Positions 1-5,504 of a stretch of DNA of 6,640 nucleotides are shown here, in pieces (positions within the stretch are counted from its first letter, which is position 1; each line of letters begins with the position of its first letter). The stretch is from Desulfatirhabdium butyrativorans (GTDB lineage: Bacteria > Desulfobacterota > Desulfobacteria > Desulfobacterales > JAIFKL01), in contig DZCT01000282.1 of NCBI GenBank assembly GCA_022736535.1, forward strand, positions 1 to 6,640. The letters run 5' to 3'. The translations under genes were made by a program, and so were the position numbers. Below the pieces are notes generated by a model. That model was not told the DNA's origin, did not search any database, and saw only the letters and a program-made list of their open reading frames with translations.

Positions 1-30
1 TCTTTGCGCTCTCTGCGTCCTTTGCGAGAA
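1..30. repeat. TTTGCG micro-repeat phrase (three 9-bp units)
   Basis: Three consecutive 9-mers start at 3, 12 and 21 (TTTGCGCTC, TCTGCGTCC, TTTGCGAGA), each with TGCG at the same place. From memory, phrases of this kind recur as dispersed intergenic repeats in many environmental bacterial genomes; only this copy can be seen here. It may continue to the left of the window. No coding or promoter role is evident. Confidence 0.5.
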
Positions 31-314
31 CCTTTTTTATTTCCGAAAAAGTCTATTGAACCTGTCAGGTCCGAAAATTCAGATACGGATTTTTTTACAG
101 CCTCATGCAAAAATTATGCTTTTATGATAACATATTTTTTGAGACAGTTAAAACTGATTTCTTTTTTTCCTGCTGTCCGGATATAATGCCGTACTCTTTG
201 ACGAACTGAGCGAACCGTAACAGCCTGAATCAGTTCAGCATACAGTCCGCATTTGACCCGACAATGATTTTTTTTTACACTGATCCGCATTCGGTTTGAT
301 TCAGTTTCAGATAT

Positions 315-346
315 CTGTCTGTGTCCGTCTGTGTGCGTCTGCGGCA
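315..346. repeat. GTCTG 10-bp micro-repeat phrase
   Basis: Three 10-bp units begin at 317, 327 and 337 (GTCTGTGTCC, GTCTGTGTGC, GTCTGCGGCA), followed by a poly-A run. The register is exact, with GTCTG every 10 bp. It has the same architecture as the phrases at 1-30 and 538-581: a triad of near-identical 9-13 bp words in non-coding DNA. Function unknown. Confidence 0.5.
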
Positions 347-537
347 AAAAAAGCAAAATCGGATCAGCATACTTTCTGCCGCCGGTTCGGGAAAACAGAG
401 CCGGAAAGCCGTCATTTATTTTAATGCCGGAATTCCGATTTTATCATATTGATTATATATAAATACCTCTTAACTTAACACGTATGGGCGTAACCCTGCC
501 CTGCCGTAAATTTTAATTTGTCATTTTTCTTTAAAAA

Positions 538-581
538 CATTCGTGGTTTTTATTCGTGTAACAATTTGTGTTCATTCGTGG
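538..581. repeat. ATTCGTG micro-repeat phrase
   Basis: Four related words, ATTCGTG at 539, 552 and 574 and ATTTGTG at 564, lie immediately upstream of the tRNA nucleotidyltransferase start. This stretch is open in the same frame as the gene (from a TTG at 518). The repeat nature is the main reason for rejecting that longer start. The phrase resembles a dispersed intergenic repeat known to me from other environmental genomes (recall, unchecked). Confidence 0.5.
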
Positions 582-601
582 CTGAAAGAATAGGAAATAC
601 G

Positions 602-2020
602 ATGCCTTCAAGCACAGAAAAAATACTTAAAGAATGGCTCTCGCGTTTAGACGGCGAACTGCCCGAAGTTTATCTTGTGGGGGGCGTGGTGCGGGACATG
701 CTGCTTTCCCGTCCTCCGAGAGACATTGATCTGATGACGCGGGATGCGGAAAGCTTTGCCAAAAAACTTGCCGCGACGCGGGATGCTGTTGTTGTGCCTT
801 TTGAGAAAAAAGCCGATGAACCGTGCTATCGCGTGATCGTCCGCCAACATCGGGAATCCTTTATTGACATTGTTTCCATGCGGGGAGATACGGTTTCTGA
901 CGATCTGGAACGCCGGGATTTTACCGTCAACGCGATTGCCGTCCGTATCGAATCCGGGGGCGCATCGGGCAAAATCATTGACCCTTTAAACGGACGCGGG
1001 GATTTGGCGCAGCGCATTATCCGGGCAGCAGGCGCTTATGCTTTTGTCTCTGATCCCTTACGGATACTGCGGGCGCTGCGGTTTGCCGCGGAACTCGGAT
1101 TCACGATTGAAGACAGCACGCTGGCAATGATGAAATCTCATGCGGAATTGCTGAAACACACGGCGTCTGAGCGGATTTTCGCCGAACTGCTCAAAATTTT
1201 CGCTGCGGAAAACACCGGCGGCTTTGTCCGCATGATGGACCGGCTCGGCATCCTGAGCCTTATTTTTCCCGAAATCGTTGCCATGAAAGGCTGTACGCAA
1301 AATTCCCATCATCATCTTGATGTCTGGTCTCACTCCTTATTGGTGCTGGAAAACTGCGAGCATATCCTCACTCACCTTGAAGATTTTTTCGGTCAGGGAT
1401 ACGATAAGATTTCGGAAAATCTGAAAAAAGATGAGAACCGTATTGCTTTGCTGAAACTGACGGCAATGCTCCATGATGCGGGCAAGCCCCTCACCAGCGC
1501 TGTGGAAAAGGAGACCGGACGGATTACTTTTTACGGGCATGACAAAGCCGGCGCGGAAATCGTGTCCGGCACCGCCCGACGTCTGCGGATGTCCGGCAAA
1601 GATCAGGCATTTATTCAGCGGCTTGTCGCGGAGCATCTGCATATTCTCAATCTCTCCCGCCCCGAAGTCAGACCCGGTACGCGGCTGAGACTGTTCCGCA
1701 ATCTGGGAGATGATGTGATTCCGCTGATCATTCACGGCATGGCAGACATCAACAGCACGCTCGGACCGGATTCGGATGCGCTGGAAAGAGAAGCCTATCT
1801 GGAGTGGGCAAAAGCGACGGTCATTGAATATTACGAACATACGAAGGCGCAATTGGAAAGCCCCAATTTTGTCACCGGAAATGATCTGATCGCTCTGGGC
1901 ATGTCGCCGGGACCGGAAATGGGACGGATGCTTCGGGAAATCAGGGAAGCGCAGGATACAAACACAGTCAGAGATCGGGAAGAAGCCTTGTCGCTGGCAA
2001 AATCGCTGATGAAGCAATAA
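602..2020 (+). CDS. HD-domain tRNA nucleotidyltransferase / poly(A) polymerase family protein
   Basis: A cytoplasmic class II nucleotidyltransferase expected to add nucleotides to RNA 3' ends (CCA or A to tRNA, or poly(A) tails). The 472-residue product opens with the Pol-beta-type head: GG at 27-28, VRD at 30-32 and the metal-binding pair D41/D43. RRDFTVNA follows at 104-111, then the family-typical DPLRILRALRF at 151-161. The C-terminal half carries an HD phosphohydrolase domain with H244, H291-D292 in LHDAGK, H313 and H345, so 2',3'-phosphatase activity is plausible. The ATG at 602 is chosen because AGGA sits 6 bp upstream (592-595) and the longer TTG frame from 518 crosses a repeat. CCA-adding, A-adding and poly(A) polymerase members share these motifs, so the specificity and a symbol (cca or pcnB) are left open. 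The gene stands alone and converges on the epimerase. Confidence 0.93.
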   Translation: MPSSTEKILKEWLSRLDGELPEVYLVGGVVRDMLLSRPPRDIDLMTRDAESFAKKLAATRDAVVVPFEKKADEPCYRVIVRQHRESFIDIVSMRGDTVSDDLERRDFTVNAIAVRIESGGASGKIIDPLNGRGDLAQRIIRAAGAYAFVSDPLRILRALRFAAELGFTIEDSTLAMMKSHAELLKHTASERIFAELLKIFAAENTGGFVRMMDRLGILSLIFPEIVAMKGCTQNSHHHLDVWSHSLLVLENCEHILTHLEDFFGQGYDKISENLKKDENRIALLKLTAMLHDAGKPLTSAVEKETGRITFYGHDKAGAEIVSGTARRLRMSGKDQAFIQRLVAEHLHILNLSRPEVRPGTRLRLFRNLGDDVIPLIIHGMADINSTLGPDSDALEREAYLEWAKATVIEYYEHTKAQLESPNFVTGNDLIALGMSPGPEMGRMLREIREAQDTNTVRDREEALSLAKSLMKQ

Positions 2021-2035
2021 ATGAAGTAATAAAAT

Positions 2036-2065
2036 GACGCGCTCCGGAACAGTCCGGAGCGCGTC
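2036..2065. terminator. Perfect hairpin terminator between convergent genes
   Basis: A 13-bp perfect GC-rich stem (2036-2048 with 2053-2065) closes a 4-base ACAG loop, 15 bp after the stop of the upstream gene and 13 bp beyond the stop of the minus-strand epimerase. Read on the minus strand it is followed by ATTTTATTA, a usable U-rich tail; the plus side lacks a clear T run. It best serves the minus-strand gene and may act in both directions. Confidence 0.75.
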
Positions 2066-2078
2066 GGATAAAATCAGA

Positions 2079-3077
2079 TCAATGTTTGTTTCCGACAAAC
2101 TCTGTTTTCTCACGATAATATGCTATGACATGCCTGAGAATCGTATCCAGATCGGTTTCCGGCTCAAAGCCCACGAATTTTTTTATTTTTTCAATGCTCG
2201 GCACCCGGCGCAGCATATCCTCAAAATCCTTTTCAAACGCTTTTTCATAAGGAATCAGAAGGATTTCCGAATTTGATCCGGTGTGTTTTATGATTCTTTC
2301 GGCAAGGGCAAAAATGCTGATTTCCTCTGTTCCGCCGATGTTGAAGACTTCTCCGGCTGCCGCCTCGTTTTCCATGAGTGCGATCAGCGCTCTGACCACA
2401 TCTTCCACAAAGGTGAATGTCCGGGACTGCGTGCCGTCGCCGTAAACCGTCAGCGGCTCGTTTCTCAGCGCCTGTTCCGTGAGTCGGGGAATGACCATGC
2501 CGTAAGCCCCGCTCTGTCTGGGACCCACCGTGTTGAACAGGCGGGCGATAATGACTCTGAGCTTTTTGGTTCGGAAATAAGCCAGCGCGGTAAATTCATC
2601 CATCAGCTTCGACGCCGCATAGCTCCATCGGAACTTGTCAGAAGGACCGTAGATGATGTTGTCGGTTTCCACCAAAGGCGCGTGAAGGTGTTTGCCGTAA
2701 ACTTCCGAAGAAGAGGCGATCAGCACCTTTTTTTTGAATTTTGTACAAAGCTCCAGCACCTTTTCAGTTCCCTGAATATTGATTTTAATGGATTCCAAAG
2801 GATTGTCCAAGATATACCGGACGCCCACCGCGGCTGCCAAATGAAAGACCGCATCGGCTGTGCCGGTCAGTTCCAGCATGAGATCATGGTTGAAAATGCT
2901 GTCCGTGAAGACAAAAAGCCTGTCTTTAAAGTGCGGATTATCCTTAAATGATTTGATATTTTCAAGAGAGCCGGTGGAAAGATCATCAATAATATAAACT
3001 TCATCCCCTTTTTTGAGATAGGCTTCGGCAAGGTAGGATCCGATGAATCCTGCGCCGCCGGTAATCAGTACCTTCAT
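2079..3077 (-). CDS. NAD-dependent sugar-nucleotide epimerase/dehydratase
   Basis: An extended short-chain dehydrogenase (332 residues) acting on a nucleotide sugar, probably for cell-surface polysaccharide. The N-terminal Rossmann glycine motif is TGGAGFIGS (6-14), with an acidic pair D31-D32 in IDDLSTG that fits NAD(H). HLAAAVGV spans 79-86. The catalytic set is the serine in SSSEVYG (122-128) plus Y153 and K157 of the YxxxK motif. The middle block (YGPSDKFRWSYAASK, then LFNTVGPRQ and YGDGTQSRTF) is close to the group that includes UDP-glucuronate decarboxylases and ArnA-like enzymes, often called UDP-glucose 4-epimerase or GDP-mannose dehydratase. The substrate is not decidable here. The start has AAAGGA (3086-3091 on the complement) 8 bp upstream. 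The length is normal and nothing is missing. No glycosyltransferases lie alongside, so the pathway context is absent. Confidence 0.93.
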   Translation of the reverse strand: MKVLITGGAGFIGSYLAEAYLKKGDEVYIIDDLSTGSLENIKSFKDNPHFKDRLFVFTDSIFNHDLMLELTGTADAVFHLAAAVGVRYILDNPLESIKINIQGTEKVLELCTKFKKKVLIASSSEVYGKHLHAPLVETDNIIYGPSDKFRWSYAASKLMDEFTALAYFRTKKLRVIIARLFNTVGPRQSGAYGMVIPRLTEQALRNEPLTVYGDGTQSRTFTFVEDVVRALIALMENEAAAGEVFNIGGTEEISIFALAERIIKHTGSNSEILLIPYEKAFEKDFEDMLRRVPSIEKIKKFVGFEPETDLDTILRHVIAYYREKTEFVGNKH

Positions 3078-3103
3078 AGAGAGATTCCTTTAAAATATTA
3101 TTT

Positions 3104-3234
3104 AACTCACCTTACGCACTGTTTTTATCTCCCCCTTTCGTAAAGGGGGATTAAGGGGGATTTCATGTGCCGAAATCCCCCCTGCCCCCCTTTTTCATAA
3201 AGGGGGATTGCAGATTTTCTGCGTAACGTGAGTT
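3104..3234. repeat. 131-bp MITE-like element enclosing a C5/G5 palindrome
   Basis: A 15-base terminal inverted repeat (AACTCACCTTACGCA at 3104-3118) matches the complement of 3220-3234 at 14 of 15 positions. ATTT abuts both outer edges (3100-3103 and 3235-3238), a possible 4-bp target duplication but in AT-rich surroundings. Inside sits the C5/G5 palindrome of 3130-3207. The element lies 26 bp upstream of the epimerase start codon, between its ribosome binding site and any distal promoter. No transposase is present, so if mobile it is non-autonomous. Confidence 0.55.
3130..3207. repeat. C5/G5 palindromic repeat, copy 1
   Basis: A composite palindrome of 78 bp. A left hairpin (CCCCCTTT/AAAGGGGG, 3131-3149), a right hairpin (CCCCCCTTT with AAAGGGGG, ending 3206) and a central stem pairing AGGGGGATTTC with GAAATCCCCCCT give a cloverleaf- or cruciform-like fold. 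It is nearly identical to 6493-6573, which establishes it as a dispersed family in this genome. Confidence 0.8.
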
Positions 3235-3317
3235 ATTTAAATAAGAATGACGGAACGGGGCTGCGTCAATAACCAGCTTAACATATTACTCTTTTTTGTA
3301 AAGAGGAATGCCGGTAT

Positions 3318-3419
3318 CCCCCTTTTGCAAAGAGGCCCGGGCTGAGACAGACAGGGGGAATTTCATAGAGACGCAAAATCTTGCGCCCCTACGCACAAAT
3401 CCCCTTAAAAAAAGGGGAA
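3318..3419. repeat. Diverged C5/G5 palindrome with a GTAGGGG hairpin in its middle
   Basis: The left arm (CCCCCTTTTGCAAAGAGG from 3318), an inner GGGGGAATTTC (3354-3364) and a right end AAATCCCCTTAAAAAAAGGGG (3398-3418, one base interrupted here by the fold) follow the order of copies 1 and 2 but are degraded. The centre is replaced by an unrelated hairpin repeat at 3366-3392. It lies just downstream of the IMPase-like gene's stop. Confidence 0.45.
3366..3392 (-). repeat. GTAGGGG hairpin repeat (CGCAA/TTGCG variant)
   Basis: On the minus strand this reads GTAGGGG, then CGCAA, a 4-base loop, TTGCG and TCTCTA. The stem is CGCAA/TTGCG (3372-3376 with 3381-3385), and the outer pairs are maintained by G-T wobbles on that strand. 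It belongs to the same family as the hairpins at 5808, 5864 and 5909. The GACGCAAAATxTTGCG core resembles dispersed repeats also seen in cyanobacteria (recall). Confidence 0.6.
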
Positions 3420-3450
3420 GATGATGATGAAACCCTATCTCTGTCAGTCT

Positions 3451-4248
3451 CTAAATCTTTTTCAGGCAGTTGCGAATCTGTTCGTAGGTATGCGGAGATG
3501 AAACCAAAAGCTGTTCCCTTTTTCCCTGCCCGTCCGGGTCTTCGCCGAGAAAGAACTCGGTGCCGTCCATTCGGTATATCTTGCCGCCTGCTGCCTGCAC
3601 GATGATCCATGCCGCGGCAATATCTCCGTAAGATTCATTGCCGATGACGGCAGCCTCGGCTCTGCCCATCGCCACATAGCAGATATGCGCGGCGGTGCAT
3701 CCCATGTTTCTGATTTTGCCCGGAAATTTCGGGATATAATGCTGATGAAACCGGGAATAGGTGAGAAGAAGGCTTTCATCATTGACGGTCTCCTGGGGAG
3801 AGATGCGGATTTCATCGTTTCCCCGGAATGCCTTGTCTCCTGCCATGGCAGAAAAAAAATCGCCGGTGGCAGGCATGTAGAACATACCGAAGATGGGCCA
3901 GAAATTTTCAAACAGCGCCAGAGAAATGCCCCAGATGGGAATCCCTGCCTGAAAATTGGCAACGCCGTCCAGCGGATCATAAATCCAGAGGTATCGTTTT
4001 CCCTCATGGGTGTAATCCTCGCTTTCCCGGTTGTCGTTCTGAAATATCTGATGCTCAGGAAAATTTCCCCGCAACTGGTCCCGGAAAAATTCTCTCAGAT
4101 GAAGTTCTGCTTCTGTGATAAGCCCTTCATCGAATTTCACAAGCCGCTCTCCTTTGCCGTAAAAAGAAAGTGCTTTTTCTCCTGAACGTCGTGACAGTTC
4201 TTTCCCGAACTGTATCAAATCCTCTACCCCATGACCTTTTAAAGCCAT
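3451..4248 (-). CDS. Inositol monophosphatase family protein with altered active site
   Basis: A 265-residue soluble protein of the Mg2+-dependent IMPase/FBPase/bisphosphate-nucleotidase fold. The signature WIYDPLDGVANF (88-99) supplies the metal aspartates D91 and D94. GNESYGDIAAAW (203-214) supplies D209, followed by the AGG typical of the family (220-222). By residue alignment with human IMPA1 three key positions differ. The threonine after DG is V96. The aspartate of VTxxD is E48 (ITEAE). The GEE that gives a metal-binding glutamate is replaced by QNDNRES (70-76). The fold is sure, but substrate and even catalytic competence are not. Start: ATG with a strong AAGGAGGAG just upstream (complement of 4253-4261). 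The frame is complete, with no frameshift. The gene lies 373 bp upstream of the epimerase start on the same strand, with repeats between, so co-transcription is uncertain. Confidence 0.9.
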   Translation of the reverse strand: MALKGHGVEDLIQFGKELSRRSGEKALSFYGKGERLVKFDEGLITEAELHLREFFRDQLRGNFPEHQIFQNDNRESEDYTHEGKRYLWIYDPLDGVANFQAGIPIWGISLALFENFWPIFGMFYMPATGDFFSAMAGDKAFRGNDEIRISPQETVNDESLLLTYSRFHQHYIPKFPGKIRNMGCTAAHICYVAMGRAEAAVIGNESYGDIAAAWIIVQAAGGKIYRMDGTEFFLGEDPDGQGKREQLLVSSPHTYEQIRNCLKKI

Positions 4249-4501
4249 TCTTCTCCTCCTTCGGTTTTAAGATATTTTATGATGCACAAGATGTTCCCGC
4301 TCCTCTCGTTTTTGTTGCCGTGCTTATGTCATTTCGAGTATAGCGTCTGTCATTTCGAGCGCAGCGAGAAATCTTATAATACAGGCTTTCCGCTTCTCGT
4401 TCATGTTTTAAGTGTATTTTATATGAAAAAATCTTGTTTAACAATAAAAATAGTATTATCATAGCAAATTACACGATGCGGGAAAATGGTATCATATTCT
4501 T
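4249..4501. other. Non-coding gap before the inverted-end element
   Basis: No gene is supportable. It contains two tandem CATTTCGAG repeats (4328-4375), a stand-alone TTATATGA (4419-4426) matching the heptad of the neighbouring element, and AT-rich sequence to 4501. The promoter of the divergent minus-strand IMPase-like gene should lie here, but no pair of boxes is clear enough to call. The small open frames on both strands around 4277-4464 are read through the repeat and are rejected. Confidence 0.55.
4328..4375. repeat. CATTTCGAG tandem repeat pair
   Basis: GTCATTTCGAG occurs twice, 21 bp apart (4328 and 4349). The second copy is complete, through GCGCAGCGAGAAATCTT, and can fold ATTTC..GC with GC..GAAAT around a GCA loop with two mismatches. 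The first copy degenerates after 9 bp of match. This is a widespread dispersed repeat type in environmental bacterial genomes (recall). Confidence 0.6.
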
Positions 4502-4538
4502 TTACTCATTTCATATAAGAATATATAATTTCATATAA
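4502..4538 (+). repeat. Left phased terminal repeat
   Basis: TTACTCA (4502), CATATAA (4512), TATATAA (4522) and CATATAA (4532) are spaced 10 bp start to start. It lies 25 bp upstream of the -35 box at 4564, so it could also act as an UP-like or operator region. Confidence 0.6.
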
Positions 4539-4563
4539 TTTTACGAAACTTCCGACAAAATCC

Positions 4564-4592
4564 TTGACACAGGTTTCATATTTCTGTATACA
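4564..4592 (+). promoter_or_regulatory. Near-consensus sigma-70 promoter inside the element
   Basis: TTGACA (4564-4569) is followed after 17 bp by TATACA (4587-4592), a perfect -35 with a five-of-six -10 at optimal spacing. The -10 lies within a 10-bp perfect palindrome, CTGTATACAG (4584-4593). Transcription would start near 4599 and run through the GC-rich core toward the DUF2062 gene. The nearest gene start is about 250 nt away, so the product is either a non-coding RNA or a long leader. Confidence 0.65.
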
Positions 4593-4598
4593 GTTCAC

Positions 4599-4800
4599 GC
4601 TGTTTCTGCAAGCGGACACAGGGAACAGGGGAAACCGTGTTTCCCCCCGAAGTCCGGCGTACCCCGGCAGGAAGGAGCGAATGCGGCACTGAAAAGGATG
4701 TGAACTGTCCGCACGGTACACGGAAGGGCCCGCAAGGCTCGGTCATTATCCGCTCCGCATTCCCTCACCGGACAATATGGTGCCGGTTTCAAAGCCTGAC
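4599..4800 (+). ncRNA. Candidate structured RNA or long 5' leader
   Basis: The stretch downstream of the strong promoter has no plausible ORF, but five perfect complementary pairs nest in order: CAGG 4626/CCTG 4795, GAAACCG 4631/CGGTTTC 4784, GTCCGG 4652/CCGGAC 4768, GAATGCGG 4679/CCGCATTC 4755, and GGAT 4696/ATCC 4748. Apical hairpins TCCG/CGGA (4708-4724) and GGGCC/GGCTC (4726-4740) fit inside. A competing local hairpin, GGGGAAAC/GTTTCCCC (4628-4646), would exclude the outer pairs, so alternative folds are possible. It does not match the conserved motifs of RNase P RNA, tmRNA or SRP RNA. A 6S-like rod was considered and not supported. Identity unknown. Confidence 0.3.
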
Positions 4801-4810
4801 TCATATACTT

Positions 4811-4847
4811 TTATATGACGTTATATAAATTTATATGTTTTGGGTAA
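4811..4847 (-). repeat. Right phased terminal repeat
   Basis: Read on the minus strand: TTACCCA, CATATAA, TATATAA and CATATAA at 10-bp spacing, matching the left end in inverted orientation. It contains the TTG at 4840 that could be misread as the start of the next gene. Together with 4801-4807 it forms TCATATA-CTTT-TATATGA (4801-4818), an AT hairpin. Confidence 0.6.
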
Positions 4848-4851
4848 CTAT

Positions 4852-5442
4852 ATGGAGAAATCTGAAGAAAAAGAAATCAGTCTGAAAACAAAAATTTACA
4901 ACGGCTTCAAAACAGCTTACGGGAATCTGCTTAAAATCAGAGGCGAACCCAGAGAGATTGCTCTCGGATTTGCGCTGGGAATTTTCATCGGCATGTCGCC
5001 GACAATGGGGTTTCAAATGCCGATAGCGGTTTTTATCGCGGCGATTTTCAGATATAACAAAGTTTCCGCAGCCATGGGCGTATGGATCACCAATCCCTTA
5101 ACCGCGCCTTTTCTTTACAGTCTCACCTATCTTGTGGGCGGAAAGATTATCGGACTTGAAAAAGTCTTCTCATTTTCCGAAGACTTTGATATGGACGCGC
5201 TGAAAGCCCTTCTGTCCAAAGCGCCGGAAATCGTCTGGGCATTGATTGTCGGCGGCGTTGTGATCGGGATTCCCCTTGCGGTCATCAGTTATTATCTTTG
5301 TTTTTCGGCGGTTCGGCGCTATCAGGACAGCATTAAGCAGAAATTGGCAAAACAGAAAGAAAAATTTGCCAAAAAAAGAGAAGAAAGAAGAGAGAAAAAA
5401 GGGAAAAAGATAAAAACAAAAAAAAAGAATAATGCAGCTTGA
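4852..5442 (+). CDS. DUF2062 domain membrane protein
   Basis: A 196-residue inner-membrane protein of the DUF2062 family, whose function is not established. The diagnostic core is the ALGFALGIFIGMSPTMGFQMP stretch (around residues 38-58), then GVWITNPLTAPF (around 77-88). Three hydrophobic segments are visible, at roughly 38-68, 83-98 and 128-152. The last 45 residues are extremely basic, mostly Lys/Arg/Glu ending in runs of lysine, and should lie in the cytoplasm or contact nucleic acid or phospholipid headgroups. The ATG at 4852 is preferred over the in-frame TTG at 4840 because the latter lies in the repeat end. Neither has a good ribosome binding site; only GGG at 4842-4844 is present, 7 bp before the ATG. 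The gene is followed by rpsT on the same strand with no terminator between. Confidence 0.85.
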   Translation: MEKSEEKEISLKTKIYNGFKTAYGNLLKIRGEPREIALGFALGIFIGMSPTMGFQMPIAVFIAAIFRYNKVSAAMGVWITNPLTAPFLYSLTYLVGGKIIGLEKVFSFSEDFDMDALKALLSKAPEIVWALIVGGVVIGIPLAVISYYLCFSAVRRYQDSIKQKLAKQKEKFAKKREERREKKGKKIKTKKKNNAA

Positions 5443-5467
5443 CGAAGTGTTATCAATTTTGTAAGAT
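5439..5467 (+). promoter_or_regulatory. rpsT promoter overlapping the upstream stop codon
   Basis: TTGACG (5439-5444), a 17-bp spacer and TAAGAT (5462-5467) give a strong sigma-70 match. The -35 box includes the TGA stop of the DUF2062 gene (5440-5442). Predicted start is near 5474, leaving a leader of about 30 nt before the TTG codon, so S20 can be expressed independently of the gene upstream. Confidence 0.7.
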
Positions 5468-5481
5468 TTGATTCTTAAAAT

Positions 5482-5499
5482 CAAACAGAAAGGAGTTTG
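5482..5499 (+). promoter_or_regulatory. Shine-Dalgarno site in a hairpin loop before rpsT
   Basis: AGGAG (5491-5495) lies 9 bp before the TTG start. CAAAC (5482-5486) can pair with GTTTG (5495-5499), putting AGAAAGGA in an eight-base loop. Another small dyad, TTTGATT/AATCAAA (5467-5485), precedes it. The stem is only 5 bp and weak, so a regulatory role is speculative. Confidence 0.4.
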
Positions 5500-5504
5500 T
5501 AAAT

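Larger units (their letters stand above)
31..601. other. Non-coding region upstream of the tRNA nucleotidyltransferase gene
   Basis: About 570 bases without a credible gene. The open frames here (for example 114-356 on the minus strand) run straight through low-complexity and repeat sequence, lack ribosome binding sites and resemble no family. It holds poly-T stretches, a small hairpin (CTGAA/TTCAG at 225-238), the GTCTG repeat at 315-346 and the ATTCGTG repeat at 538-581. An AT-rich stretch at 441-464 contains TATAAA (458-463), which could be a -10 box for the downstream gene, but no convincing -35 is placed 16-18 bp before it. No tRNA or known structured RNA was recognised. Confidence 0.6.
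4502..4847. mobile_element. 346-bp inverted-end element with helically phased CATATAA heptads
   Basis: The left end (4502-4538) and the complement of the right end (4811-4847) carry the same four words, TTACYCA, CATATAA, TATATAA and CATATAA, each starting exactly 10 bp after the previous. The heptads match at 27 of 28 positions, while the three 3-bp spacers match at only 1 of 9. The right array continues inward with a fourth AT heptad (complement of 4801-4807, TATATGA). The core is GC-rich, has no credible ORF, and contains a near-consensus promoter plus nested complementary segments. No transposase and no clear target duplication are visible. It could be a MITE, a small-RNA locus with regulatory flanks, or a protein-organised regulatory region. 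The right edge stops 4 bp before the DUF2062 start codon. Calling it mobile is inference. Confidence 0.45.

Noticed and set aside
114..356. 80-residue minus-strand open frame
   Set aside because: Runs through the GTCTG repeat and poly-A/T; no ribosome binding site or family resemblance.
518..601. 28-residue N-terminal extension of the nucleotidyltransferase from a TTG
   Set aside because: The extension is translated ATTCGTG repeat, has no ribosome binding site, and family members start just before the GG-VRD head; the ATG at 602 has AGGA at good spacing.
3078..3450. Small gene between the epimerase and the IMPase-like gene
   Set aside because: The gap is almost wholly palindromic repeat; frames at 3381-3610 read through it with no initiation signals.
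3462..4185. Long open frames overlapping the IMPase-like gene on both strands
   Set aside because: Shadows of the true frame, which alone shows the DPLDG and GDIAAAW motifs and the strong ribosome binding site.
4599..4800. 6S RNA, RNase P RNA, SRP RNA or tmRNA
   Set aside because: Strong promoter and rod-like pairing invited this, but the conserved sequence motifs of RNase P, SRP and tmRNA are absent. Only a short GCAAGCGG resemblance to E. coli 6S exists, without the closing stem in the right place.
4506..4828. Overlapping open frames on both strands within the element (4506-4721, 4595-4804, 4637-4828)
   Set aside because: All are about 60-70 residues, Arg/Cys/Pro-rich as expected of GC-rich non-coding DNA, without ribosome binding sites, and end in the AT repeats.
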